Of a stretch of DNA of 64,000 nt, positions 23,431 to 33,773 are shown piece after piece. Under the pieces are notes generated by a model. The model was given only the letters and a program-made list of their open reading frames with translations. It had not been told where the DNA came from and searched no databases. The translations under genes were made by a program, and so were the position numbers. Position 1 is the stretch's first letter. Each line of letters opens with the position of its first letter. Source of the DNA: Oscheius dolichura. Lineage: Eukaryota > Nematoda > Chromadorea > Rhabditida > Rhabditidae. The stretch spans positions 6,076,001 through 6,140,000 of the forward strand of contig OW051495.1 of assembly GCA_932521035.1 (NCBI GenBank), in the 5' to 3' direction.

Positions 23431-24583
23431 TTTATCTTGGACACGTACCCTGCGGCAGCCAGCCAGCTGCGTCACCTCAACTCGAAAACGGTCCGCCTCG
23501 GCTACCCTCTCCTCCTTTCAGTGAACTATGCTGCCATTTGGCTGTTGACCCTGATATGTGCCCAACGCTACCAGGTACTCCTCTGCTTTCTTCCCTCTTC
23601 AGCCGTGTTCCAGGCCATCTGCCACCCGTCGAATCCTTGGAAAATGCGGCTGACATGCGTCCGGCGAAGTAAGGGAGCGGTTACCCTAATTGTCGTCATA
23701 TCAATCCGTTCGTCTCCCTCCAGTTTAGCTGTTATACGATACATTCAGTACTGAACGTGATCCGATTTTGGGAGCTCAGATGGGACCAGCAACAAATGGC
23801 CATAGTGAGCACGGAGCTGCGAGACCACTGGCTCTACAAGGTCATTCAAGAGGGTCTCCTCTACGGGGTCGTCGTCTACGGACTGCCCGTCCTCTGCCTC
23901 TTCTGGCTCAACCTCAACACCGTCCGTCTGATCTCGGCCCGGACGGAGCAACTCCACGTGCAGCCGAGTCGGAGGAGTGCCGAGTTTCGGACAGCCCTGA
24001 TGGTTGTCCCGCCCCCCTTCCCCCCAACAGTCGTGTTTTCAGACTGTCTGTGTCTTCTTGGCCTTCCTCGTCTGTGCCACCCTCTCAGTGTCCATCCGCC
24101 TCTTCATGTGGGGGCATTCGCTTCCGAATTAAAGTATCTTCAGGATCGGGGCCGGTAATATGCTCAACGTCATCTGGCTGGTCTGGCTGGTCGATCTCTC
24201 GAACGTACTAATGAATGTAAACTCTTTTGTTACACCTATAATCACCTTCGTCTTCACCCGAGGATTTCGAGTAGGTCTCCTCACAAGACAATGTTTCATC
24301 CCACGGGGCCGGCTCCTCTCTCGAGATTGATACCATTCGAAAAAGCACAAAAAGTATCCTGGAGATAGAGATCATCCAAAATTCGACGTGGGCCGCTCTT
24401 CTTTTTTTCATTTGTATTTGAGACGGGGGTCCACCCCCGGATGAAACATTTGTTTGTGAGGGGACATACTCATCCGTTTAGGATCTGTTCTTTGTGATAC
24501 GGTTCGCCCCGCCGAAGACGTCCTTCGACGACACACCCGTCAACAGTATGAAGCCGATGCTCGGATTCTACGACTACCGCTAA
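23431..24583 (+). CDS. Class A peptide (FMRFamide-receptor-like) GPCR, 5' end unresolved
   Basis: The visible exons run from the extracellular side of TM3 to the C-terminus. TM3 with the DRY-equivalent reads LLTLICAQRYQ then AICHPSNPWKMRLTCVRRS. TM4 ends VLNVIRFWELRW, a motif common in FMRFamide and related invertebrate peptide receptors. TM5 is LLYGVVVYGLPVLCLFWLNL, TM6 VCVFLAFLVCATLSVSIRLF, and TM7 VIWLVWLVDLSNVLMNVNSF followed by VTPIITFVFTRGFR, occupying the NPxxY region. The tail ends PMLGFYDYR. The first residues of this segment (FILDTYPAAASQLRHLNS) precede TM3. N-terminus, TM1 and TM2 are not found, so 23431 is an exon start rather than a start codon. The ligand cannot be inferred. Confidence 0.72.
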
Positions 24584-24740
24584 AGTGGCCGACAGAGATG
24601 CCGGCCGGACGGGTACGGGACGAGTTCTGTCGGAAACGGGCGTCTGCCCCGATAATAAACAGTTGTCTCATTTCTTATGTGAATTGTTCACTCTATGCTT
24701 CGTTCGCCGTTTCCGTCAAAACATCGTCCTCATTCGCCTA

Positions 24741-26302
24741 ATGACACTTTTTCTCTTCGGCCTCTTACAGCTGACAGAGGCCGTCTTGAACGGGATCCCC
24801 GCCGGGACCAGTCCAGGTACCCCAGGTAGTCTATTTCCAACGGATATGTCACGGGATTTAAAGGGACAGTCTCGCATAGGTGCGAACGTACCCCATTTGG
24901 GGTACGATGAGATGGAGCAGATTTACTGCGATTTTCTAAAAATCATTTTCGCTCGTTTTTTCCATAGTTTCTTGCATTTCTTTATATCAAAATGATCAGC
25001 AGAAGCTAGCGAATCATATGCTTCAAAGAATAAAATACGAAAATACAAAATGATAAGTTTTCAATAGAATTCAAATTGCCAAAAGAGGCGCCAAAGACAA
25101 ATTCTACAGTAATTCGTGCCCAACCAAACTAGTGCGAGACTGTCCCTTTAAAGGTCTGTCGCGCCTCCGCTGTGAGACCAGCCTTCATCCGACTTGGTCT
25201 CGCAACGGAGATGCGCCGCGAAATTTGAACTCGTGACATATCCGTTGGAAACGGACTATACCGTCGCCCTTGTCTCGAGGACTTCTTCTAGATATCTCCC
25301 CCACTCTGCCTCTTACCTGTCGTTTTCCTGGAGGCCGACGTAGTGTTTGTGGAGGGGTGGCCATCAGTAGACAGCTGGTGCTCACCTCCAAGCATTGTCT
25401 CTATCGTCAGGGGATCAGGTATGGCCATCTGAAGGCCGAAACAGTCTCTTCCAGAGCAGGCGATGTGGAATTGACAAGGAGCGGGTATGCCGGAGGAGAG
25501 GAGACGCCTTGGAGGACCACCTCTTTCGTAGAACTGCCCGAGAGTGTAAGGCCACTGCTTGACCCAGAACAGAAAGAATCAGGGCCATGACATCAACGAC
25601 GACTTGGCCCTCCTCCGCCTCCAACCGGCCCTGCCCTTCTGCGACTTCCACCAGTCAAAGGTCGCCAGACTGCCCCTTCCAACAGGTAGCTAGTCGAAAA
25701 CAAACACCATTCCTTCCAGGTTACCAGCAGACCATCCAGGACGAGGAGCTCGAGGGAGCGGTCTGCTCCGCAGCTGGCTGGGGCATCAACGAAAGTCGCT
25801 GGCGGTATTGACAGGAACCTTGAGTTGTTTCAGGGAACGAGTTCTCGAGGCGGCCCCTGACGGGCTATGTCCATCTACACTTCGAGGAACACGGCTACAA
25901 GAGGCACGTGCTGGTGGCCACCTACCACAACCCCGAGACGAGGTTCTGCGCGGTCAGTCTCCCTTCCTCGCTTTCGTCTCATTTAAATTGGGCACACGCA
26001 CAGATTGACAATTGTCTAATTCCAGGGCGACAGTGGTTCCCCCGTCTTCTGCTGGCTACGTGGCTCAGCTCATTTGGTGGGGTGCACTCTCCCTTAATTA
26101 TGAAATAAAAACATAGGTGGGACTGCTCTCGGAAATCGGCGGCGATGCCCGAATGAACCCTCGAAAGAACTGGACGATGGCCGAGCAGTGTGCCCGGCAG
26201 GAGTACGTCCTCGTCACGGACCTCCGCCACCAACTGGCCGAGATTGCTGCCCTATTCCCCGGCCACCTGGTCGAAGGACAACGTCTCTGCGGCTTCGTCT
26301 GA
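24741..26302 (+). CDS. Secreted chymotrypsin-fold serine protease (S1A)
   Basis: Exon 1 (24741-24816) encodes the signal peptide MTLFLFGLLQLTEA and VLNGIPAG, which stands where trypsins have IVGG. Exon 2 begins at 25292. The catalytic triad is complete: His in VLTSKHCLY, Asp in GHDINDDLALLRL, Ser in CAGDSGSPVFC. SAAGWGIN matches the family's G-W-G segment. Two features are odd: the residue six before the catalytic Ser, which sets S1 specificity (Asp in trypsin), reads as Arg in TRFCAGDS, and the usual GDSGGP is GDSGSP. The last exon is a C-terminal extension of about 60 residues beyond the normal S1 fold, ending EGQRLCGFV. Intron 1 (24817-25291) contains two nested MITEs; without them it would be 45 nt. 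It starts 158 bp after the GPCR stop. Confidence 0.82.
24829..25256. mobile_element. TA-flanked MITE, copy 1, interrupted by a second MITE
   Basis: Terminal inverted repeats of about 25 bp share TTTCCAACGGATATGTCACG. It is flanked by TA on both sides (24827-24828 and 25257-25258). Removing the inner element and its duplicated target leaves 138 bp, the same length as copy 2 at 37339-37476; I count five differences between the two. Non-coding. The TA target duplication suggests mobilisation by a Tc1/mariner-type transposase, none of which is encoded here. It sits in intron 1 of the serine protease gene. Confidence 0.88.
24862..25147. mobile_element. TTAA-type MITE nested in the TA-flanked MITE
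   Basis: The ends are perfect inverted repeats, AGGGACAGTCTCGCA on the left and its complement on the right. It is flanked by TTAA at 24858-24861 and 25148-25151; read instead with GGGACAG ends, the duplication is TTTAAA. The empty site exists in copy 2 of the outer MITE (around 37365), where a single GGATTTAAAGG is found. Length 286 bp with no open frame. TTAA duplication is characteristic of piggyBac-type transposition, which is an inference here. Confidence 0.85.
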
Positions 26303-27148
26303 CCTACCGTAATCCAGATTATTGTGAATCTTTTCGTGAGAACGGCGAGCCGGCTGAATGCGGAGTCATCGCGGATTCTGGCGTGGACTGAGAATTAGTA
26401 ACTTAATCGTGGGAAAGGGAGACAGGATCAACAGGGGGAACATTTATTTTACTAGGGGCAGTCCGTTATCGTCGTCGTCTTCGTTCCATCAGGACGCACT
26501 GGATCGGACTAAAGTAGCAGTTTTTGAACTGGTTCAGGGCCCTCGTGTCGATGTTGTGAGGGGCCCGTTTCGTCTGCCGCATGGCGCTTCGTTCCAGCCT
26601 GAAAAACGTCTCTCGTAGGAAATTGCGCCGCGTGGGCCCAGTAAGCGATCGGATGAGCGCTGGGATCTGCTCCATAAGGACCGGAAATACTTGTCACAAA
26701 TGGCGGTGGTCGTATTTGTTTCGATAGAAAAACACAAAGTGCCCTGCCTCCGTCAGAGGTCTCCTTCAATCAGATAAATTAAAATTAGAAGCTGCCGAGA
26801 GAGAGGGACAGTCTCGCAGCCCTAGACATATCTCCGCCCGTCCCCGCGCCTCTCCTCCTAAATTCGTTGTGGCCCCGTGTGAATGATCATTTCTAATTCA
26901 CAGATCTCCCGGATGTGTTTGGGTGCAGCTGATCCGAACCCTCTGCATCGGAGTATATGCATAAACAATGACGTGACAATGGCCAGGGGGCCGGTCAGGT
27001 AGATGGCAGAGTTGCCGGCTCTCATTACCCTCGTAATCCCCTTCATTTCGTTACTTTTAGCCTTATCCTAGACGGCATCTCCTCGGGGGGATTCCCAACT
27101 TTGCTGTGTATTTCAATTACCACCCTCTACTGATACGAGGCGGGACAT
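26303..27148. other. Intergenic stretch, no gene recognised
   Basis: Several overlapping short frames, none with recognisable content. At 26801-26815 the sequence AGGGACAGTCTCGCA repeats exactly the terminus of the TTAA-type MITE at 24862. I found no opposite end within the following few hundred bases, so it may be a truncated or decayed copy. Confidence 0.5.
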
Positions 27149-27702
27149 CTACGAAACAATACCGAGACGAGGAGGTTGTGAGCCAACTGGGTTACCATTG
27201 GGAGGAGACGGGAGCAGACTACACGCCGCTTGGAAAAGGATAATTGAACACGAGAAGAGGAACAGAAAAGACCGTGGGAAGAAAGAGAAGACACTACTAG
27301 CCAGGCTATGTTCGGGGCCTTCCCTCGCGTGTTCGAGGGTCCCTCCGATCCCCGAGCCTGGCCAGGGAAGCGTATGAAACAATTTCTTGTGATCGACTTG
27401 AGCCTTCTCCCACGTATTCCATAATCTGGGTGGGCTATGAAGGGATTGGAAATCGGAGCTCGGAGTGATTAGCTCCTCTAGGATGGTATTCTGTTGCAGG
27501 AAGGAAAGATTGCAATACTACGATAAAAGAGAAGGGGGCACTCACACTGCCAGCAGTTCTCTGACTTCTTCTGGCGTGGCGAGGGTGTACGCTTTGGCAT
27601 GGGCACTGGAGAGACACCTGAACAATCAGGACTAGGCCACGGGCAGACCTACTGGAAGAAGAGGAGGGCCACGAGAGCGGAGGCCAGCATGGACGACGAC
27701 AT
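27149..27702 (-). CDS. Putative small secreted protein
   Basis: Exon 1 (start 27702) gives MSSSMLASALVALLFFQ. After a short intron the frame continues CLSSAHAKAYTLATPEEV with RELLA, a signal peptide with a likely cleavage site after AHA. A second intron joins this to NTILEELITPSSDFQSL and an open frame down to a stop near 27149. The first 60-70 residues are convincing as a secreted precursor. The last half is hydrophobic and repetitive and may be read-through of an unrecognised intron or UTR, so the 3' end is uncertain. No family recognised. No dibasic-flanked amidated peptide is obvious, so a neuropeptide role is not supported. Confidence 0.4.
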
Positions 27703-28189
27703 CTCCGAGGAATAGGAGGTGGGGGCGGGCTCACACTTCTCACAGGGCCGCGCCGCTGACGCTTAGGGTGCTGAGGTTTTTGTGGATTGGTGAATGGAGT
27801 TTCCATGGTCATTAATTTATTAATGGCCAAAATTGACGCCGGAGATAATGGGAAAGGGTGCCGGCTGCCGATAAATAGGAGTATGGTAGGGTGGATGGGG
27901 AGGTGTCTTCTCCGGGCGAAGTGTGACTCTTTCGAGCAAAACACTGCTTTATCCCTCGTACTATGATGTCAAATTATCAGATTTACTGTAGTTTAAGATA
28001 TGGGATATAGTTGCTATTTACAAAGATGTCTTCTCCTTCCTAGATCCATTTTCCCAAAAATAGCTCAAAATCGGCCGAGCCATCCGGAACTGCGTGTCCG
28101 CTACGTAGGCACTTCCAGGGAAATGGTCAAGTATCCCGCCAAAAAGTGCAACCTATCGTGTCGAGTCGGCTTAACTGGCTGATCCTCCC
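27703..28189. other. Divergent intergenic region
   Basis: Separates the minus-strand secreted-protein gene from the plus-strand Lys/Glu-rich membrane protein gene and presumably holds both promoters. No distinct motif was recognised. Confidence 0.4.
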
Positions 28190-29002
28190 ATGGCCCAGCC
28201 GGCTCATTTGCAGACCTGCCTTGCAAGCAGCAACCAGCTCATTGTACTCATGTTCTTCATTGTCATTTCAATCGTCTGGGCGCTTTTGGCCGTCTCCCTT
28301 CAGCCCGTCTCCTGCGCCGGGAAGAAAAGGAAAGAGTCAGAGAAAAGCTCGGCGACGAAGCCCAAATCGAAGCGGCCGAACAAGCCGAATGTGACGAAGG
28401 CCTCGAAGGAAGAGAAGGCCGTGGTGAAGGCGGAGAAGGAGGATAAGAAGGATGACGGAAAGCAATCCTCAAAGAAGGGCGCCTCGGCACCGGAGGCGGC
28501 AGCCGGGAGCGCGAAGAAGTCAGGGAAGGACAAGCAATCAGGCAAGGAGAAGAAGTCGGGAAAAGAGAAGAAGTCCGGCAAGGAGAAGAAGTCCCCGAAG
28601 GCCGAGGGAGAGAAGAAGCAGGAGGAGGAGGAGAAGAAGGTGGACAAGACAATGGCCGACGAGATCGAGCCGGCTACCCCCGAGACGAAGAAGGTCGAGC
28701 CGGGCACTGCCACCGCCTTGCCTGGTCCTGCCGTTGTGCCGCCCGCTCCAGCAGCTGCTGTCCCGCCGGCACAACCACCGCCGCCTAAAAAGGAGACGAA
28801 ACCTGGCTTTATCCCCAATCCCGTGGTGACTCCCGTGACGGACGAATATCCCACAGACGAGGAGGAAGAGAAGAAGAAGAAAGAGGAGGAGGAGAAGAAG
28901 AAAAAGGAGGAGGATGAGAAGAAAAAGAAAGAGAAGGACGAGAACAAGACAAAGACACAGATGAAGACAGTGGAGGACGTCAAAACAAAGACACAGGGAT
29001 GA
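28190..29002 (+). CDS. Lys/Glu-rich single-pass membrane protein of unknown function
   Basis: A single uninterrupted frame of 270 codons. Residues about 18-42 (LIVLMFFIVISIVWALLAV) form one hydrophobic segment, then a highly charged region: KSSATKPKSKRPNKPN, three tandem GKEKKS units near residues 120-140, a Pro/Ala stretch (PGPAVVPPAPAAAVPPAQPP) and a C-terminal EEEEKKKKEEEEKKKKEE block. The composition predicts a long disordered or helical charged tail. The stop codon at 29000-29002 overlaps an AATAAA at 29002-29007, so the 3' UTR would be extremely short. It converges with the acid phosphatase gene. No homologous family recognised; low complexity makes similarity-based naming unsafe. Absence of introns in 813 bp is unusual here. 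Confidence 0.65.
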   Translation: MAQPAHLQTCLASSNQLIVLMFFIVISIVWALLAVSLQPVSCAGKKRKESEKSSATKPKSKRPNKPNVTKASKEEKAVVKAEKEDKKDDGKQSSKKGASAPEAAAGSAKKSGKDKQSGKEKKSGKEKKSGKEKKSPKAEGEKKQEEEEKKVDKTMADEIEPATPETKKVEPGTATALPGPAVVPPAPAAAVPPAQPPPPKKETKPGFIPNPVVTPVTDEYPTDEEEEKKKKEEEEKKKKEEDEKKKKEKDENKTKTQMKTVEDVKTKTQG

Positions 29003-29007
29003 ATAAA
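29002..29007 (+). terminator. Polyadenylation signal AATAAA
   Basis: AATAAA shares its first base with the last base of the TGA stop of the Lys/Glu-rich protein gene. The opposite-strand AATAAA for the convergent acid phosphatase lies at 29039-29044, so the two 3' ends probably overlap. Confidence 0.6.
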
Positions 29008-29126
29008 GCTACTGTTGTGGCCCGCTGTCTCTTTATCGTTTATTCAAAAAGAACAAAGACCAAGGCATAGAGCGTAGCGAGGAGGACGCTGTTCGCTGAG
29101 AAGTTGCACATCTGAAAAGGCCGATA

Positions 29127-30547
29127 TCATAGACAGCCGGCGGGGTACTCGACCTCTTTCATCTGCCGGAGGTCCCCTACTCTCGAGTCGGCCACCCGGC
29201 CGAGGAAGGTGTCCAGGGGGCACAGTTCCGAGCAATTGGGAAACTGCAGCGTGTACACGTTATTCGTCTCGTTCTTGTACAGAAACTGAAAAATGACTGG
29301 CCTCTCTTCTAGATCAAACCTTGACAAAGTAGTGCTCGTCCTCCAGGTGCAGTTCCGCGATCAGAGTGGCGGTATAAGGGATCAGAAGATGGTTACCAAT
29401 GCCCAGACTGTACATCAGAAGATTCAAAGTCCCATCATGCTAGGAAAATACAGTTTGACCTCTAGATGCCGCTCACCGCCGAGTATAACAGGGCTTTTTT
29501 CTGGACAAAGCTTCTAGAGGAGGTCTCCATGTGGGAGGCCCAGTCATTCAACAGAACGCCGGCTCTGAATGACTCTCTGTTCCAAGAAAACAAAAAGACT
29601 CACTTGATCCTAGACTTTTCCTTGGTATTGAAATTGTTCAGCCGGTTGATCCTCTTCAATTCCTTGATATGGTCCAGTAGAGCTGTGCCGTTCCAGGTCT
29701 CGTTGACCCAAGCCGGTTGGGACAGGCCGTGGTACATCTGGGGAATGGCCACCCCGACTGACAATACTCACCTCCATGCGTATTCCGTTGAGTTTCTTGA
29801 CATTCTTGAAAGTGATCTCCGAGAAGCCCGTGTAGTTCTCCAATTTCCTGAAGAGATCCGCGTATTTGGTGTTGATTTCACGCTCCAAGCTGTCTGTATC
29901 ATTCTTGACGAGCCTTTTCACCAGGGGACATTTGACCCCGCTCGGACGAAGGAGCTGCAAATCCATGCTATTCTTTTTTCTGTTAAAATACCGGGTCTTC
30001 TACTCCGTATGTGGAAGTAAAAATGGGAATTGGTTGCCAGGTCAGATTGAGGAGGACGGGCTGATCTATTGGGAAGAGGCCGGCGGCTACGGCCTGAGCA
30101 CTCTCAACAGCTCGATCTTCATTCGAACTTCTGAACAGAACCTGAACAATTCTATATAGGAAATTGATAGAGTAATAAACCGTATCCCTGTCGAATATTT
30201 GAGGGAGAAGGGGCTCGTCGACGGTGTATCGTTGTCTCAGCCACGATCCCAGGGCATAGGTCTGCTTTATCCCTTCGTCTGTCAGCTGATCCCATCCCCT
30301 GGGCCAGTACGTCTGGTTGTAGGGGTCCTTTGGGTAGGGAAGACCGTCGGGGGCTCTGATAAACACAAACTTGTTGTTGAACGAGTGCCCCATATCAAAA
30401 GATGAGGCCCCCCTATTACCTGTCACCGTGTCTCCATATCACGAAAACTTGTATCAATTTGGGGGAGGCCGCGTCGAGGACAGTCAGGAGAAGCAGCCAT
30501 CTCCTGGAGAAAGACTCTTCCCAAGAAAGAAAAGAATCCTACCGCAT
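29127..30547 (-). CDS. Secreted histidine acid phosphatase
   Basis: Exon 1 is only five coding bases (ATG CG); a 39-nt intron joins it to a signal peptide reading MRRWLLLLTVLDAASPK. The catalytic motif RHGDRAP is split by an intron: VFVIWRHGDR then APDGLPYPKDPYNQTYWPRG. WDQLTDEGIKQTYALGSWLRQRY follows, as in lysosomal/prostatic-type acid phosphatases. The proton-donor HD occurs in LLYSA-HDGTLNLLMYSLG across another intron. Both catalytic centres are therefore intact. The C-terminus NCSELCPLDTFL with later VEYPAGC carries the family's conserved cysteines. No transmembrane anchor follows, so the product is probably secreted or lysosomal. A phosphomonoesterase role follows from the family; the substrate is unknown. 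Confidence 0.88.
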
Positions 30548-31639
30548 AATTGAAGAAGGGGAACGGAAACAGGGGAGGGGGCCAACCGAATGACACCCTT
30601 CAGTGAGTTTCGTGGAAGAGGCTTTAGTTTGATGAGCGAGGAGATTAGGCTCTGTTCGTCGATGGTCGCTGCAAAATTGAGAACTCCCGGGTAGCTAAAC
30701 AACGCGGTGCATCCTCCCGTTCCCGTGACCTGGCTATTCCCTGACCAAGGTACAAAGGGACCATATCCACCGAGTGCCGCAGTTGCAGTCCGTGATCCCC
30801 AGCTGGAATCCTCTTGGCGAGCGGCCCTCACTGGACAATGGCGATTCGAATACGCAAACAGTCCCATGAGTCAGGGCGGAGCAGTCTCTCGCCCTCTGCT
30901 CTTGGTCTGCTCTCTGGGCCTCCAGAAAATAGAAGCACTCGAGTCAACGGCCGAATTGGGACGATCTGGTTCTAGAGAGCTCCGGGCCCCTTTGACCCCT
31001 CCCACCGCATAGGCAGCCACTCCGTCCGGGTTCCCCTTTCCAATGCGGAACATCCTCTTCTCACCTTCCCCTCGCCTCCTTCCCATCCGATTCCTCCTAT
31101 TATAAAGATCTTCGATAGACGGTCACTCCAAGGTGTATGTTGGCGCGCCAAAGATCGTGGCCCTTTTGAATTTTGCACGAGAATGACCACAGCAAACAAG
31201 AAGACGGCATCCAGGCCGGCATGTCTTTCAAAGGTCGGAGGATCACAAATCCGACCTATATCAACCAGAGAATGCCATGGCTTGACGAAATGAAGGCCTC
31301 CATATACCGGCTTCTCTTCACAAGGGCACTTCTCCTCCTCCTCCTGCTAGACATATTCCCCGTCCCCATAAATAGCTTCTATTTTTACCCTCATCCACCC
31401 TCATCTATTCTATTAATCTGGCCCCGTCTTCCTTTGTTTTTGTTGTGAATCCATTCAGCCGATAGACTTTTGGCTGCTTCTTTGTTTGACTCGGAGACGA
31501 TGTTTGCGGTCAGCGGACATGGCGTCAGGCAGTGTGTAGCCGCTGGGTGAAAATCCAGACTGCCTTCTCCCAGTCCTTTTTTCGCTCTCTAATTCCTTCC
31601 GTTCTCCCTCTCCTAAAACAGTGGAAAACATTCTAGGGT
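30548..31639. other. Divergent promoter region of acid phosphatase and astacin; no gene seen
   Basis: Short frames on both strands lack recognisable domains. The frame at 31173-31448 contains a Leu-rich segment but no supporting context. Confidence 0.4.
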
Positions 31640-33773
31640 ATGTTGTGGCGGTTGTGTTTTTTTCTGCCGGCTGTCGTCTGGACTGCCGGTGTGGTCAGTG
31701 TCCCTCACACGGCTGCCGTCAGTGACAAAATCAAATTCGACGGTTGCTCCCTCCAGTCACCTCAAATATGTCCATTTTAGATTTTTCTGAGCGTTTCCTC
31801 TCCCCGGACGACTTTGTCTATGCTTCTCATAAACCTGTCCCCAAGCCCACCGCGGCTGACCTCGATGCCATCCAGAATTCCCAGCTCTTCGAGGGGGACA
31901 TCGTGGGCATCCCCTCGGACGAGGACGACATTCTCAAGCAGAGGCTGAGGGACAGCCCGATGGATGAATACGACCACCTCTTCAAGAGGCCGGTAGGTGT
32001 CCGTCCCGTCGAAGACCGACCCTTTCCAGTACCACAGCTCGCTGAACCTGGTCACCTACCCCGACAAACTGTGGGCCGACGGCCTCGTGCCCTACATGCT
32101 GGAGGAGGGGATGACAGCCGAGTGAGTTCCCCTGGCCGAGGCCCCGAAATGTCTGGAATCCGCGGTGTTCTACGCGTCTGATAAAAAGTTGCGATTGCTC
32201 CTCCAGATGGGCTCCTCTTCGCGCCTCCATTGTTTCTGCGATCGCACGAGCTGTTTGTCCTTTCTCTTTTTCTTCTCACACCTCGCGTCTGTCACTGAGC
32301 GTGCTCTTAAGCAATTAAGCGGGGACCAGGTGTGAAGAGCCATCCATGACCGGGGACCTTTTTCAGCCAGCGAGCTGCCATCGCCCAGGCCTTCGACGAG
32401 TACAAGGAGAAGACCTGTATCCGCTTTGTGCCCAGGACAGAGGACGACTTCGACTACATATACGTCAAGAGGAACGTGGCCTTCGGGTAGGGGAGGCCCT
32501 TCCAGACACCATGCCTTTCCAGCTGCTCTTCCTATGTCGGCCGGGCCGGCGGAAACCAAACGGTCTCGTTGGAAGTGGACAAGTGTTTCTCGAAGGGAAT
32601 CATTGCCCACGAGCTGATGCACGCGCTGGGCTTCTTCCACGAACACTCGCGGACAGACAGGGACGAGTTCGTGAACATTATCGAGGACAACATTCGGCCA
32701 GGTGGGACACACCGCCTCTCTGGCCACCCTACCCTTTAGGTATGATGAGGAACTTCGAGAAGTACCCGAAGAAGATCATCGACCCCCTCGGGATGCCGTA
32801 CGACTACGAGTCCGTGATGCACTACCACAAGCTGGCCTTCTCCAAGAACGGAAAGGTGAGGGAAAGAGGACTCACCCCTTCTGTGGACAGGCAGGGACGA
32901 TGACAGTTGTCGACCATATTTAATATAATCGGATCACAAGGGATGACTCACAGTGCCCCGCCTGTTTGTTTCTAGAAACACATTTTCCAGGCGACCATCG
33001 TGCCGAGGGACAATAACGCGGAAGTCGGGCAACGCTACCGACTGAGTGAAATCGACGCACGTAAGGTGAGCACATGAATCTACAAACAAATGTTCCGCGG
33101 GGAGCATTTTTGGACTGGACAAGGCCGGGGGAAAACATGGAAACTGGTTGTCGAGGGGCGGCCAAAAAGGGGGAAAAGAAAAAAAAACTGGATGGACAGA
33201 GAACAAACTGGATTTCAGGTGAATAAATTGTATCAGTGTGGGGAATTTGCAAAGACGACGACCACCACCACAACCACGACTACGACTACCACGACGACCA
33301 CGGAGGCCACCACGGAGGAGGAGGAGACCGTCGAGACAACCACCCCCAGGGACACCACCACCCGCCGGACGACGACCACCACGGCACAGCCACCCAGAAA
33401 GAAGAGTCGGTCCCTACCCAAATACAAAAGAGTCGCCGCCTTTTAGAATGCGAGGATCTGAATGCCCACTGCGGGATGTGGGAGCAGCTCGGCCACTGCC
33501 AGCACTCGACCAAGTACATGTCCCATTACTGTCGGAAGTCGTGTCGTCTCTGTGACAGAGGCACGTGCCCCTCCATCTCCCCTTATTTCCTTTTCAGAGC
33601 CAGGAGAGACCCGAGGATCGGAGAAGAAGGAGAAGGAAAAGGAAAAGGAGAAGGAGAAACCCGAGTGCAAGGACAAGAATCTGTTCTGCGGCTACTGGGC
33701 CAAGATCGGCGAGTGCGACAGCGACAGCAAATTCATGAAGATCTTCTGCAAGGCGTCGTGTAAGCGCTGTTGA
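31640..33773 (+). CDS. Astacin metalloprotease with Thr-rich linker and two ShK domains
   Basis: The signal peptide [19 protein letters not shown] precedes a propeptide containing [10 protein letters not shown]. The catalytic domain shows [40 protein letters not shown], the zinc site [20 protein letters not shown] (HExxHxxGxxHxxxRxDR) and the Met-turn [11 protein letters not shown] linker of about 16 consecutive Thr plus Glu/Thr-rich sequence follows. Two six-cysteine ShK domains complete the protein: [17 protein letters not shown]...CRLC and [17 protein letters not shown]...CKRC, separated by a KEKEKEK stretch. This order is typical of nematode NAS proteases and is the best taxonomic hint here. 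Astacins of this type process cuticle, matrix or food proteins. An intron of about 235 nt interrupts the catalytic domain at 32132-32367. A polyadenylation signal lies near 33886. Confidence 0.93.

Noticed and set aside
27435..27944. A 169-codon minus-strand frame
   Set aside because: Reads through two convincing introns of the secreted-protein gene; the spliced frame gives a clean signal peptide while this frame gives Pro/Arg-rich chance sequence.
28300..28983. A 227-codon minus-strand frame rich in Ser/Phe
   Set aside because: It is the antisense of the Lys/Glu-rich coding frame; the poly-Ser/Phe content is simply the complement of AAG/GAG codons.
30371..30425. Apparent loss of the RHG motif in the acid phosphatase (a frame lacking RHGD)
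   Set aside because: An intron splits the motif; joining across GACAG/AGCCCCC restores RHGDRAP in frame, so the enzyme is intact.
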